From positions 1-34,025 of the forward strand of contig CALEPS010000056.1 of the NCBI GenBank assembly GCA_937910305.1: 34,025 bases of DNA, written 5' to 3'. The position numbers and the translations under genes are program-made. This stretch comes from an uncultured Bacteroidales bacterium (GTDB taxonomy: Bacteria; Bacteroidota; Bacteroidia; Bacteroidales; Paludibacteraceae). Of the stretch, positions 24,435 through 30,686 are shown piece by piece; position 1 is the stretch's first letter, and the number at the start of each line of letters is the position of its first letter. The notes under the pieces are model-generated. The model was not told the origin of the DNA. It saw nothing but the letters and a program-made list of their open reading frames with translations, and did no database searches.

Positions 24435-25097
24435 ATGAAAGTGCGTATAGAGGAGTCGTGGCAACGGGTGTTGCAACCGGAGTTTGACAAGCCTTATTTC
24501 GAACTCCTGACTTCTTACGTGCGCCAGCAATACCAGACCCGTCGGTGTTTCCCACCGGCAGGTCTTATTTTTAATGCATTCGATTCCTGTCCTTTTGACC
24601 GCGTACGGGTGGTGATCATCGGTCAGGACCCTTATCACGAGCCGGGACAGGCTATGGGACTGAGTTTCTCGGTGCCGGAGGGCGTACAGATCCCTCCTTC
24701 GCTGATGAATATCTACAAGGAGATCCACCGTGATCTGGGCACACCTATTCCGGCGAGCGGCGATCTGCACCGCTGGGCGGAGCAGGGGGTGTTGCTGCTT
24801 AACGCGACCCTGACTGTCGAGGCGCATAAAGCCGGAAGCCATCAGGGCAAAGGGTGGGAGGAACTGACGGATGCAGCTATTGACGCGCTGAATAAAGGCC
24901 GGGAACATCTGGTGTTCATGCTCTGGGGATCCTATGCGCAGCGCAAGGGCCAGTTTATCGACCGCCGCAAACATCTGGTGCTCCAGACATCCCACCCCTC
25001 TCCGCTGTCGGTATATAGAGGGTTTGACGGCTGCGGACATTTCTCCGCGGCCAATAACTATCTGACCAAACATGGCGAAAAACCCATTGAATGGTAA
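24435..25097 (+). CDS. ung: Uracil-DNA glycosylase (family 1)
   Basis: Removes uracil from DNA at the start of base-excision repair. The 220-residue product has motif 1 VVIIGQDPYHEPGQAMGLSFSV with the catalytic Asp in GQDPYH, LLLNATLTVEAHKAGSH (uracil-specific Asn region) and the DNA-intercalation loop HPSPLSVYRGFDG near the C-terminus. Length is typical. It lies 15 bp after queA and 36 bp before polA, giving a natural repair pairing: Ung creates the abasic site and Pol I fills the repaired gap. Confidence 0.96.
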   Translation: MKVRIEESWQRVLQPEFDKPYFELLTSYVRQQYQTRRCFPPAGLIFNAFDSCPFDRVRVVIIGQDPYHEPGQAMGLSFSVPEGVQIPPSLMNIYKEIHRDLGTPIPASGDLHRWAEQGVLLLNATLTVEAHKAGSHQGKGWEELTDAAIDALNKGREHLVFMLWGSYAQRKGQFIDRRKHLVLQTSHPSPLSVYRGFDGCGHFSAANNYLTKHGEKPIEW

Positions 25098-25138
25098 AAT
25101 GGCTGAATAAATGACTAAATGGTAAATGAGCAAATGAG
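25098..25138. repeat. Reiterated-word spacer (AAATGRC / AAATGAG) at the polA start
   Basis: AATGGCTG, AATAAATGACT, AAATGGTA, AAATGAGC, AAATGAGA: an AAATG word repeated five times. Two of the copies provide in-frame ATGs for polA (25119 and 25134), making the true start ambiguous by five residues. Confidence 0.7.
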
Positions 25139-27500
25139 AAAATTACTATTGGTTGATGCATATGCCATGATTTTCCGGGCATATTATGCGTTTATCCGCG
25201 CGCCGCGTATGAATAGCAAAGGGGAGAACACCTCTGCTATCTTCGGTTTTGCCGTTACCTTGGAAGACCTGTTGAAGAAGATCAATCCCACCCATGTGGG
25301 AGTGGCTTTTGACCCTGCCGGTGGCACTTTCCGTCACGAAGCCTACGAGCAATACAAGGCGCAGCGTCCGGAGACTCCGGAGGATATTAAGAAAGCGGTG
25401 CCGGTGATCAAGCAGCTTCTGGAGGCGATGAACATACCGGTTCTTGAGGTGCCGGGTTTTGAGGCGGACGACGTGATCGGCACGCTGTCCAAGAGAGGCG
25501 AGGAGGCAGGTTTTGAGGTCTATATGGCTACTCCGGACAAGGACTACGGCCAGCTGGTGACCGACCATGTGTTCATGTACCGTCCGCGGCACACCGGCGG
25601 TTTTGAGTTGATGGGGCCCAAGGAGGTATGCGACAAATACGGACTGCAGCACCAAGACCAAGTGATCGATCTGCTGGGACTGATGGGAGATGCCAGCGAC
25701 AATATACCCGGGTGCAAGGGGGTAGGAGAGAAGACGGCTGTGGCTTTGCTGCAGCAGTTCGGGTCTATCGACAACATGCTGGCGCATACAGACCAGATCA
25801 AAGGCGCCCTCCGTACCAAAGTGGAGAGCCAGACGGAAGAGATCAAGTTCTCCCGTTTTCTGGCTACCATCCGCACGGATGTACCCATTGCGCTGGATGA
25901 AGCGCTTCTGGCGAAGAAAGAACCGGATACAGAAGCACTGGCGTCGCTCTATCGCGAACTGGAGTTCAACTCCCTCTTACGCAAGCTCGGCACCTCCGGC
26001 TCTACTACTTCTACTTCTACTTCTACTTCTACTGGTTCCCCTATTTCCCCCGCTAAGCCCGCCAAGGCTCCCAAACCCGCCGACCCGAACCAGTTGGATC
26101 TCTTTGCAGCGGAGGCTTCCCCCGTAACCGACACCCCGTCACCCGTCACCGGTAACCCGTCACCCGTAACCGATACAATAGAAGCCCGTCTGTGTCAGTA
26201 CCTGCTCAACCCCGAGGTGGCATTCAACCCGAATAAAGAGCCGGACTGGGAGGCGTTGAAGGCGGATGCGGATCTATGGAATCTATATAATGAAGTGGAG
26301 CTTCCGCTGGTGCCTGTACTGCGTGAGATGGAGGCCGCCGGAGTGCGGATTGACGTCGCGCAGCTGAAGCAGGCGGAGACAACCCTGACAGAAGAACTGA
26401 ACGGTCTGGAGCAACGGATTTACGACCTGGCAGGCGAGACATTCAATATCAACAGCCCCAAACAAGTAGGGGAGTTGCTGTTCGACAAACTCAAACTGGA
26501 CCCCAAGGCGAAGAAATCCAAGACAGGACAGTATTCCACTTCGGAGGAGGTGCTGGCAGGACTGAAAGAGAAACACGAGATCGTGTCCCTTATTCTGGAG
26601 CAGCGCGAGCTGAAGAAACTGATCTCTACCTATATCGCTGCGCTTCCGGGCTATATTGACCCGAAGGACGGCAAGATCCACACGACCTATAACCAGACAG
26701 TGACGGCAACGGGTCGTTTGAGCAGCAGCAATCCGAACCTGCAGAACCTTCCTATCCGGTCGGAGCGCGGACGGTTTATCCGCGAAGCGGTCATTCCCGA
26801 CGAGGGTTGTCTGTTCCTGAGCGCCGACTATAGCCAGATAGAGCTGCGTCTCATGGCGCATTTCAGCCAGGACGAGCATATGTTAGCGGCTTTCCGGACA
26901 GGGCAGGACATCCATGCCGCTACGGCTGCGAAGATTTACGGTCTGCCCATCGAGCAGGTCTCCAAGGACCAGCGCCGGAAAGCCAAGACCGCCAATTTCG
27001 GTATTATTTACGGTATCTCGGCTTTTGGTCTGGCGCAGCAGCTGGATTGCAGCCGGGCGGAGGCGAAGCAGTTGATAGACGACTATTTCGCCGCTTTCCC
27101 GCGCGTGATCAGTTATATAGAGAGCCAGAAAGAACTGGCGCGTGCTCGCGGCTATGCCGAGACGCTCTTCGGACGCAAACGCTACCTGCCGGACATACAT
27201 TCCCATAACGCAACCGTCCGTTCTTTCGCGGAACGGAATGCGGTCAATGCGCCCATACAGGGTACTGCTGCCGACATCATCAAGATGGCAATGGTGTCTA
27301 TCCACCGGCGGCTGAAGGAAGAAGGTCTGCAGGCGCAAATGATCATGCAGGTGCATGACGAACTCAATTTCAACGTGCCGGAGCCTGAGGTGGACCGCGT
27401 GCGCGAGATAGTCGTCTCCGAGATGCAGAACGCAGTCCATCTGTCCATCCCGTTAATTGCCGAATGCGGCGTAGGAAAGAACTGGCTCGAAGCACACTAA
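25134..27500 (+). CDS. polA: DNA polymerase I lacking the 3'-5' exonuclease domain
   Basis: Repair and lagging-strand polymerase. Starting at ATG 25134 (MRKLLLVDAYAMIFRAYYAF, as in homologues), the product has 788 residues, well below the 900-950 usual for Bacteroidales. The N-terminal 5'-3' exonuclease (about 1-285) has GFEADDVIG, TPDKDYGQLV and GDASDNIPG...GEKTA. The polymerase domain (about 375-788) has motif A DYSQIELRLM, motif B RRKAKTANFGIIYG and motif C MQVHDELNF. Between them, where a 3'-5' exonuclease fold of about 190 residues should sit, there are about 85 residues: a Ser/Thr repeat, a Pro/Lys/Ala stretch and an SPVT-type repeat, with remnants (ARLCQYLLNPE, ADADLWNLYNEVELPLVPVL). 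The DxE exonuclease motif is absent, so proofreading by this protein is not expected. Confidence 0.95.
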   Translation: MRKLLLVDAYAMIFRAYYAFIRAPRMNSKGENTSAIFGFAVTLEDLLKKINPTHVGVAFDPAGGTFRHEAYEQYKAQRPETPEDIKKAVPVIKQLLEAMNIPVLEVPGFEADDVIGTLSKRGEEAGFEVYMATPDKDYGQLVTDHVFMYRPRHTGGFELMGPKEVCDKYGLQHQDQVIDLLGLMGDASDNIPGCKGVGEKTAVALLQQFGSIDNMLAHTDQIKGALRTKVESQTEEIKFSRFLATIRTDVPIALDEALLAKKEPDTEALASLYRELEFNSLLRKLGTSGSTTSTSTSTSTGSPISPAKPAKAPKPADPNQLDLFAAEASPVTDTPSPVTGNPSPVTDTIEARLCQYLLNPEVAFNPNKEPDWEALKADADLWNLYNEVELPLVPVLREMEAAGVRIDVAQLKQAETTLTEELNGLEQRIYDLAGETFNINSPKQVGELLFDKLKLDPKAKKSKTGQYSTSEEVLAGLKEKHEIVSLILEQRELKKLISTYIAALPGYIDPKDGKIHTTYNQTVTATGRLSSSNPNLQNLPIRSERGRFIREAVIPDEGCLFLSADYSQIELRLMAHFSQDEHMLAAFRTGQDIHAATAAKIYGLPIEQVSKDQRRKAKTANFGIIYGISAFGLAQQLDCSRAEAKQLIDDYFAAFPRVISYIESQKELARARGYAETLFGRKRYLPDIHSHNATVRSFAERNAVNAPIQGTAADIIKMAMVSIHRRLKEEGLQAQMIMQVHDELNFNVPEPEVDRVREIVVSEMQNAVHLSIPLIAECGVGKNWLEAH
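25998..26178 (+). repeat. Low-complexity repeats in the polA interdomain linker
   Basis: First a TTCTAC hexamer run (about 26004-26033, reading Ser-Thr), then Pro/Lys/Ala codons, then near-repeats of CCCGTAACC, CCCGTCACC and GGTAACCCGTCACCCGTAAC (26119-26174). The latter resemble the repeated-word spacers found between genes here. Both remain in frame and occupy the site of the missing exonuclease domain. Confidence 0.8.
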
Positions 27501-27680
27501 GTCATTTACCATTTAGTCATTTACCATTTAGTCATTTACCATTTGGTCATTTACCTTTCACCTTTCACCTTTCACTTTTCACCTTTCACCTTTCACCTTT
27601 CACCTTTCACCTTTCACCTTTCAACTTAAAACTCCATGCTTCTTTCAACTTTCAACTTTCAACTTTCAACTATCTTGTTA
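27501..27680. repeat. Long reiterated-word tract after polA (TTTACCATTTAGTCA, CCTTTCA, TTTCAAC)
   Basis: The longest repeated-word tract in the window. It has four copies of a 15-base GTCATTTACCATTTA unit, then about eleven copies of an 8-base CCTTTCAC word with one ACTTTTCAC variant, then five copies of a TTTCAAC word. The last block runs into the coding region of the next gene and encodes its N-terminus. No hairpin terminator is seen between polA and that gene. Confidence 0.85.
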
Positions 27681-28463
27681 GCCCTCCGTGTGCTGTGTAT
27701 TGGCAATAGTTTCTCCTGGGACGCAGTGGAACAGGAGTTGGTGCCGCTGTGTGACGCCAAGGGCGTGCAGGTAGAGGTGCATAATCTGTATTACGGCGGC
27801 TGTTCGCTGGAGCAACATGCGGCTTTTCTGGAGGCCGACTCGGCGGTTTATTCCCACCGTGTATGTACCAACCATCGCCGTGTGGCAAAAGGGCGTGAGT
27901 CCGGCATCCCTCATCTCCAGACGAGGGTTATCAAGGACACGGTCTCTCTGCGCGAAGCGCTCCGTGACGGGGCGTATGACGTGATATCGCTTCAACAGGC
28001 GAGTCATTTCAGCGGTCTGAGAAACACGTACGAACCATGGCTGGACATGCTGGTAGATACAGTCCGCGCCTACCAGCCTCAGGCGAAGATATACTGGATG
28101 CAGACATGGGCATATAGTCAGGATGCGACCCATCCGGCTTATCCCAATTACCATAACAGCCAAGCCGAGATGTGGGACAGCATACAGGCGTGTACGCGCC
28201 TGATCAAACTGCCGGTTATACCATGCGGCGCGGCGATACAGAACGGCAGGGAGACGAAATTAGGCGATACGTTCTGCCGCGACGGGTACCATCTCAATTA
28301 TACCTACGGACGCTATACGGCTGCCTGTGTGTGGTATGAAATTTTGACCGGAAAGAATGTCCGGCACAACAAATACAAGAACCCGGAGATGAGTGCCAAA
28401 CAGCGCCGTTTGACCCAAAAATCGGCGCATCGGGCAGTGAAAGAGTACAAAAAGAAGGGCTAA
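27636..28463 (+). CDS. DUF4886 domain protein (SGNH-hydrolase-like)
   Basis: 275-residue protein of the DUF4886 family. Family landmarks are VLCIGNSFSWDAVEQELVPL near the N-terminus (GNSFS being the serine-bearing block), YDVISLQQASHFSG, KIYWMQTWAYSQD and DGYHLNYTYGRYTAACVWYE near the end, with a DGxH pairing expected for an SGNH-type triad. The substrate is unknown; many members are found near glycan-degradation genes. The first about 17 residues (LLSTFNFQLSTILLALR) are encoded by a TTTCAAC repeat tract and look like a weak signal peptide; the start could equally be later. It is the last gene of the long plus-strand train. Confidence 0.8.
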   Translation: MLLSTFNFQLSTILLALRVLCIGNSFSWDAVEQELVPLCDAKGVQVEVHNLYYGGCSLEQHAAFLEADSAVYSHRVCTNHRRVAKGRESGIPHLQTRVIKDTVSLREALRDGAYDVISLQQASHFSGLRNTYEPWLDMLVDTVRAYQPQAKIYWMQTWAYSQDATHPAYPNYHNSQAEMWDSIQACTRLIKLPVIPCGAAIQNGRETKLGDTFCRDGYHLNYTYGRYTAACVWYEILTGKNVRHNKYKNPEMSAKQRRLTQKSAHRAVKEYKKKG

Positions 28464-28495
28464 ATGCACTTTTTTTGAAAAAAAATGCCAAAAAA

Positions 28496-28527
28496 TTTGG
28501 TCATGTCAAAAAAAAGCAGTACTTTTG
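28496..28527 (+). promoter_or_regulatory. Promoter upstream of the tRNA-Asp region
   Basis: TTTG (28496-28499), 20-base spacer, TACTTTTG (28520-28527). Its -7 neighbourhood AAAAAAGCAGTACTTTTGCA is shared with the promoters at 30494 and 32878. The start lies about 220 bases before tRNA-Asp. Confidence 0.78.
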
Positions 28528-28753
28528 CACCCGCTTTTGAATCGAAGGCACCTGGTGCCGAGAAAAATCGCTTTTTAAGCGCTTTTGAAAAGGAGGCACC
28601 TGGTGCCGAAAAGAAGCAGTGTTCTTAACACATAAACGTTCACCCAAACCCCGATGAGAAAGTTTACTTTCGAAATCGGAGAGCGGAGGCACAAGTCGCC
28701 TGTCGATTAAGCATAGCGGTATCGACCATTGCGATCTTGTTGCCGAACGCGAA
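28528..28753 (+). ncRNA. Structured leader or candidate ncRNA ahead of tRNA-Asp
   Basis: A 226-base stretch between a consensus promoter and tRNA-Asp, with no convincing ORF and several helices in series. They are CGCTT/AAGCG (28570-28582), GTGTT-CTT-AACAC (28619-28631), CCGAT/ATCGG enclosing GA, GAAAG-TTTA-CTTTC and GA (28651-28679), AGGC/GCCT (28687-28701) and GTCGAT/ATCGAC (28702-28726). Two 13-bp palindromes also lie in it. It could be a tRNA operon leader removed by processing, or an independent RNA. No known RNA family (RNase P, SRP, tmRNA, 6S) matches by eye. Confidence 0.45.
28533..28609. repeat. Two copies of GGCACCTGGTGCC, 48 bp apart
   Basis: GCTTTTGAA followed five bases later by the palindrome GGCACCTGGTGCC and GA occurs at 28533-28561 and again at 28581-28609. 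The spacing between equivalent bases is exactly 48 bp. The palindromes are at 28547-28559 and 28595-28607, just downstream of the predicted transcription start. They could be operator sites for a dimeric regulator or helices in an RNA. Confidence 0.75.
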
Positions 28754-28830
28754 GGTGCGGTAGTTCAGTTGGTTAGAATACCGGCCTGTCACGCCGTAGG
28801 TCGCGAGTTCGAGTCTCGTCCGCACCGCCA
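28754..28830 (+). tRNA. tRNA-Asp (GTC)
   Basis: The acceptor stem GGTGCGG (28754-28760) pairs with CCGCACC (28820-28826). The D-arm includes TAGTTCAGTTGGTTAGAATA, the anticodon stem-loop CCGGCCTGTCACGCCG carries GTC, and the T-arm contains GCGAGTTCGAGTCTCGT. The discriminator G (28827) is followed by an encoded CCA (28828-28830). The last 28 bases of the gene recur downstream at 28875. Confidence 0.95.
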
Positions 28831-28874
28831 GGAGAGGATTTGACCGAACGAAGCGAATACCAGTTTTCGCTGGT

Positions 28875-28902
28875 TCGCGAGTTCGAGTCTCGTCCGCACC
28901 GC
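28875..28902 (+). repeat. 28-bp duplication of the tRNA-Asp 3' end
   Basis: The T-arm, the acceptor 3' strand and the following GC (tRNA positions 28801-28828) are repeated exactly at 28875-28902, without the 5' half. The interval between the copies is 74 bp. A direct repeat of a tRNA 3' end is the classical scar of integrase-mediated insertion, or a leftover of a tandem tRNA copy with its 5' part deleted. Confidence 0.85.
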
Positions 28903-28978
28903 TTTATCTTTTCAAAAACAAAGGGGATATGCCCCTTCCGGCGGAGGCCGGTTTCCCCGATTAACGGGGACACCTCCG

Positions 28979-29052
28979 GGTCCATTAGCTCAACTGAATA
29001 GAGTACCACACTACGGATGTGGGGGTTGCAGGTTTGAATCCTGCATGGATCA
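28979..29052 (+). tRNA. tRNA-Arg (ACG)
   Basis: The acceptor stem GGTCCAT (28979-28985) pairs with ATGGATC (29045-29051, one G-T pair), with discriminator A at 29052. The anticodon arm CCACACTACGGATGTGG has loop CTACGGA with anticodon ACG, and the T-arm has GCAGGTTTGAATCCTGC. CCA is not encoded, unlike tRNA-Asp. The 70 bp before it contain several GC-rich short hairpins (GGGG-ATATG-CCCC, CCGG-CGGAGG-CCGG, CCCC-GATTAAC-GGGG). Confidence 0.94.
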
Positions 29053-29064
29053 CAAAACAAAAAT

Positions 29065-29107
29065 AAAATGCGTCTGAGAATTTACTCTCAAGCGCATTTT
29101 TATTTTT
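29065..29107 (+). terminator. Intrinsic terminator after the tRNA pair
   Basis: AAAATGCG-TC-TGAGA (29065-29079), loop ATTTAC, TCTCA-AG-CGCATTTT (29086-29100), then TATTTTTT. Two stacked stems and a U-run; flanking A/T symmetry may let it work on both strands. Confidence 0.85.
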
Positions 29108-29147
29108 TGGTTTGTAGAACTCGCCCACGGCGAGGGCTAAGGATTAC

Positions 29148-29257
29148 GCAGAAATCCTGCATGACTCCCGCAGAAATCCTGCATGGCTCCCGAAGAAATC
29201 CTGCATGACTCCCGCAGAAATCCTGCATGACTCCCGCAGAAATCCTGCATGACTCGC
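29148..29257. repeat. Array of five 22-bp tandem repeats
   Basis: Five contiguous copies of a 22-bp unit, GCAGAAATCCTGCAT plus GACTCCC. The second copy has GGCTCCC, the third begins GAAG, and the last ends GACTCGC. Each unit contains GCAG-AAATC-CTGC, able to form a small hairpin. The core AATCCTGCATGG closely matches the 3' end of the upstream tRNA-Arg (29036-29048), suggesting derivation from it. There are no spacers of unique sequence, so this is not a CRISPR array. Confidence 0.9.
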
Positions 29258-29308
29258 TACACAGCAAGCTCCGCTTGCGCTAACCGCGGCTCTGCCGCAC
29301 TAAACAAT

Positions 29309-29336
29309 AAAAAACGCCACACTGGCATTTTTTATT
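29309..29336. terminator. Bidirectional intrinsic terminator
   Basis: AAAAAC-GCCA (29316-29319)-CAC-TGGC (29323-29326)-ATTTTTT. Short GC stem between an A-run and a T-run. The U-run runs directly into the next promoter's -33 box (29335-29338). Just before it are small hairpins AAGC-TCC-GCTT and GCGGC-TCT-GCCGC (29268-29299). Confidence 0.65.
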
Positions 29337-29366
29337 TGCATATATCAAAATTTCTTCGTACCTTTG
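29335..29366 (+). promoter_or_regulatory. Promoter for the 327-residue unknown protein
   Basis: TTTG (29335-29338), 20-base spacer, TACCTTTG (29359-29366). The predicted start is about 30 bases before the ATG at 29404. Confidence 0.8.
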
Positions 29367-29403
29367 CACCCGCAAGAAATAAACAAAAAATAAATACACT
29401 ATT

Positions 29404-30387
29404 ATGGCTAACAAAGAACAAAACAAAACCTTCGATCGAGATGACATTAATGATATCTATGATTTCTTCTTTGCTTGCCCTAAGCCGGATAAAGAATCCC
29501 TGGATTGGCTGAAAGAAGCCGCGCGAAACGAAGAGGACGCTCCTAAGGCGCTTATGGCAATTATGGGAATCAACCATTCGTTGGAGGGCACTTTCTCGCC
29601 CGACTCCCTGCTTGCTGTTATTGAGTGCATAGACGCACCGGTTGAACTCGTCGCGCACTGCGCTATGGGGACGGTTATGGACAACATGATCTGGCATGAC
29701 AGCCAAGTCAGATGCCATCCTGAGCTCCAAGAGGCTTTTATGAAAGCAAAGGAGAAACATGGAGAGAAGATATGGGAGGAGTTTATACATCATTGCCATG
29801 CCGTCCATGACCGCTATTTTGGTATTAACGTGCCGGAGCAGGAAAATCTAGACCCGGATAATCTGCCGGAAGAATTCTACCGACTTATGGAAGAAACGGG
29901 GATGACCAAGGAGGAACTGCTCGAGGAAATGCCGCGTGATGAAGAGGGATATGCACGTATGCACAATGTGCTCAATCATCTCCAAGGATCATGGATAGCG
30001 GAAGTCTTTATCCCTTATGAGGAAGACAAGGAGGATTCTGACGAAAAGGTATTACCGGATAGCCCTGAAGGTATGTTGTTCTATATGGGACTGTATATCG
30101 GTCGAGGAGAATTCTTGTGGGCGGATATGGAGCAGGCTGAAAGATGGCTGAAACGGCAAATCGAAGAGGAGCATACGAAGAACCCCTTGGATTATCTACA
30201 CGCCGGACATCTTGCATTGTATAAAGGAGATAAAGAGAAGGCTATGGATTACTATCATCAAGCATCTGATTTGTCCACCAACAAACCCTTCCTGAAGGAT
30301 ATGTTCCTATTCGAGAAAAAGTACTTGGTTACAAATTATGACTTCGATGAGAATGACCTCAATCAAGCTGAAACACAGCTAAAGTAA
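29404..30387 (+). CDS. Unrecognised acidic helical protein (possible TPR-like C-terminus)
   Basis: I do not recognise this 327-residue protein. It is soluble (no signal peptide or membrane segment), acidic and mostly helical by composition, with dense Glu, Asp and Lys. Cys and His residues cluster around VAHCAMGTV and IHHCHAVHDRYFG (about residues 83-140), but no clear metal motif emerges. The C-terminal third (WADMEQAERWLKRQIEEE, NPLDYLHAGHLALYKGDKEK, AMDYYHQASDLS) has the spacing and Ala/Gly/Tyr pattern of tetratricopeptide or Sel1-like repeats, suggesting protein-protein contact. It is monocistronic, between its own promoter and a strong terminator, at the border between the housekeeping region and the island. 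Confidence 0.8.
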   Translation: MANKEQNKTFDRDDINDIYDFFFACPKPDKESLDWLKEAARNEEDAPKALMAIMGINHSLEGTFSPDSLLAVIECIDAPVELVAHCAMGTVMDNMIWHDSQVRCHPELQEAFMKAKEKHGEKIWEEFIHHCHAVHDRYFGINVPEQENLDPDNLPEEFYRLMEETGMTKEELLEEMPRDEEGYARMHNVLNHLQGSWIAEVFIPYEEDKEDSDEKVLPDSPEGMLFYMGLYIGRGEFLWADMEQAERWLKRQIEEEHTKNPLDYLHAGHLALYKGDKEKAMDYYHQASDLSTNKPFLKDMFLFEKKYLVTNYDFDENDLNQAETQLK

Positions 30388-30405
30388 ATGTGACTAAGCC
30401 TTGGT

Positions 30406-30436
30406 ACCCTTTCCGAATTTTCGGAGAGGGTTTTTT
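30406..30436 (+). terminator. Intrinsic terminator of the 327-residue protein gene
   Basis: ACCCTTTCCGAA (30406-30417) pairs with TTCGGAGAGGGT (30420-30431, one wobble pair) and is followed by TTTTTT. Strong stem with a U-run, 19 bp after the stop. Confidence 0.85.
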
Positions 30437-30480
30437 AATATTATACGTTTTTGCGCCCGCGCGCGAGAAAAAACGTGTCT

Positions 30481-30511
30481 TTTGCCATTTCATAAAAAAG
30501 CAGTACCTTTG
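30481..30511 (+). promoter_or_regulatory. Island promoter (shared-block type)
   Basis: TTTG (30481-30484), 19-base spacer, TACCTTTG (30504-30511). It contains AAAAAAGCAGTACCTTTGCA (30494-30513), the block also found at 28510 and 32878. Transcription would begin at the foot of the hairpin in the next entry. Confidence 0.78.
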
Positions 30512-30545
30512 CACTCGATTTCGAAAGAAGTCGGGTGTTTTTTTT
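30512..30545 (+). terminator. Intrinsic terminator at the very 5' end of the transcript (attenuator-like)
   Basis: CACTCGATTTC (30512-30522), tetraloop GAAA, GAAGTCGGGTG (30527-30537), then eight T (30538-30545). The 11-bp stem (two wobble pairs) with a GNRA loop and a U8 tract is an almost ideal terminator. It starts where the transcript from the 30481-30511 promoter should start, so most transcripts would be about 30 nt unless termination is relieved. Confidence 0.75.
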
Positions 30546-30598
30546 GAGCTAACCCCTGCACGTTAATTCGTGTATAGTAGAACTCAAACATTATAAAG

Positions 30599-30654
30599 GC
30601 GGTGTACCGGGAACGGTCGACCATGTTTTACCCGGAGCCGCTGACACCGGTGTC
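30599..30654 (+). promoter_or_regulatory. Structured leader before the 119-residue protein gene
   Basis: CGGTGT (30600-30605) pairs with ACACCG (30644-30649). Inside, CCGGG (30607-30611) pairs with CCCGG (30631-30635), and GGTCGACC is a self-complementary loop. GACACCGGTGTC (30643-30654) is a perfect palindrome that would compete with the outer stem, and GCGG/CCGC (30599/30638) is a further alternative. The role is unknown; it ends 32 bp before the next ATG. Confidence 0.5.
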
Positions 30655-30686
30655 ATAATGTCTAACAGTTAAAATTTTGTTGCATT

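Noticed and set aside
24081..25133. 350-residue minus-strand ORF across queA and ung
   Set aside because: Overlaps two well-supported genes on the other strand and has no recognisable domain.
28651..28679. Hammerhead-ribozyme-like core (CCGATGAG ... CGAAA)
   Set aside because: The core needs CTGATGA and an NUH cleavage site with a third helix. Here the U is C and no cleavage-site helix is found; the sequence is explained by a simple hairpin with a GA/GA internal loop.
29148..29257. CRISPR array
   Set aside because: The 22-bp units are directly adjacent without unique spacers, and no cas genes are present.
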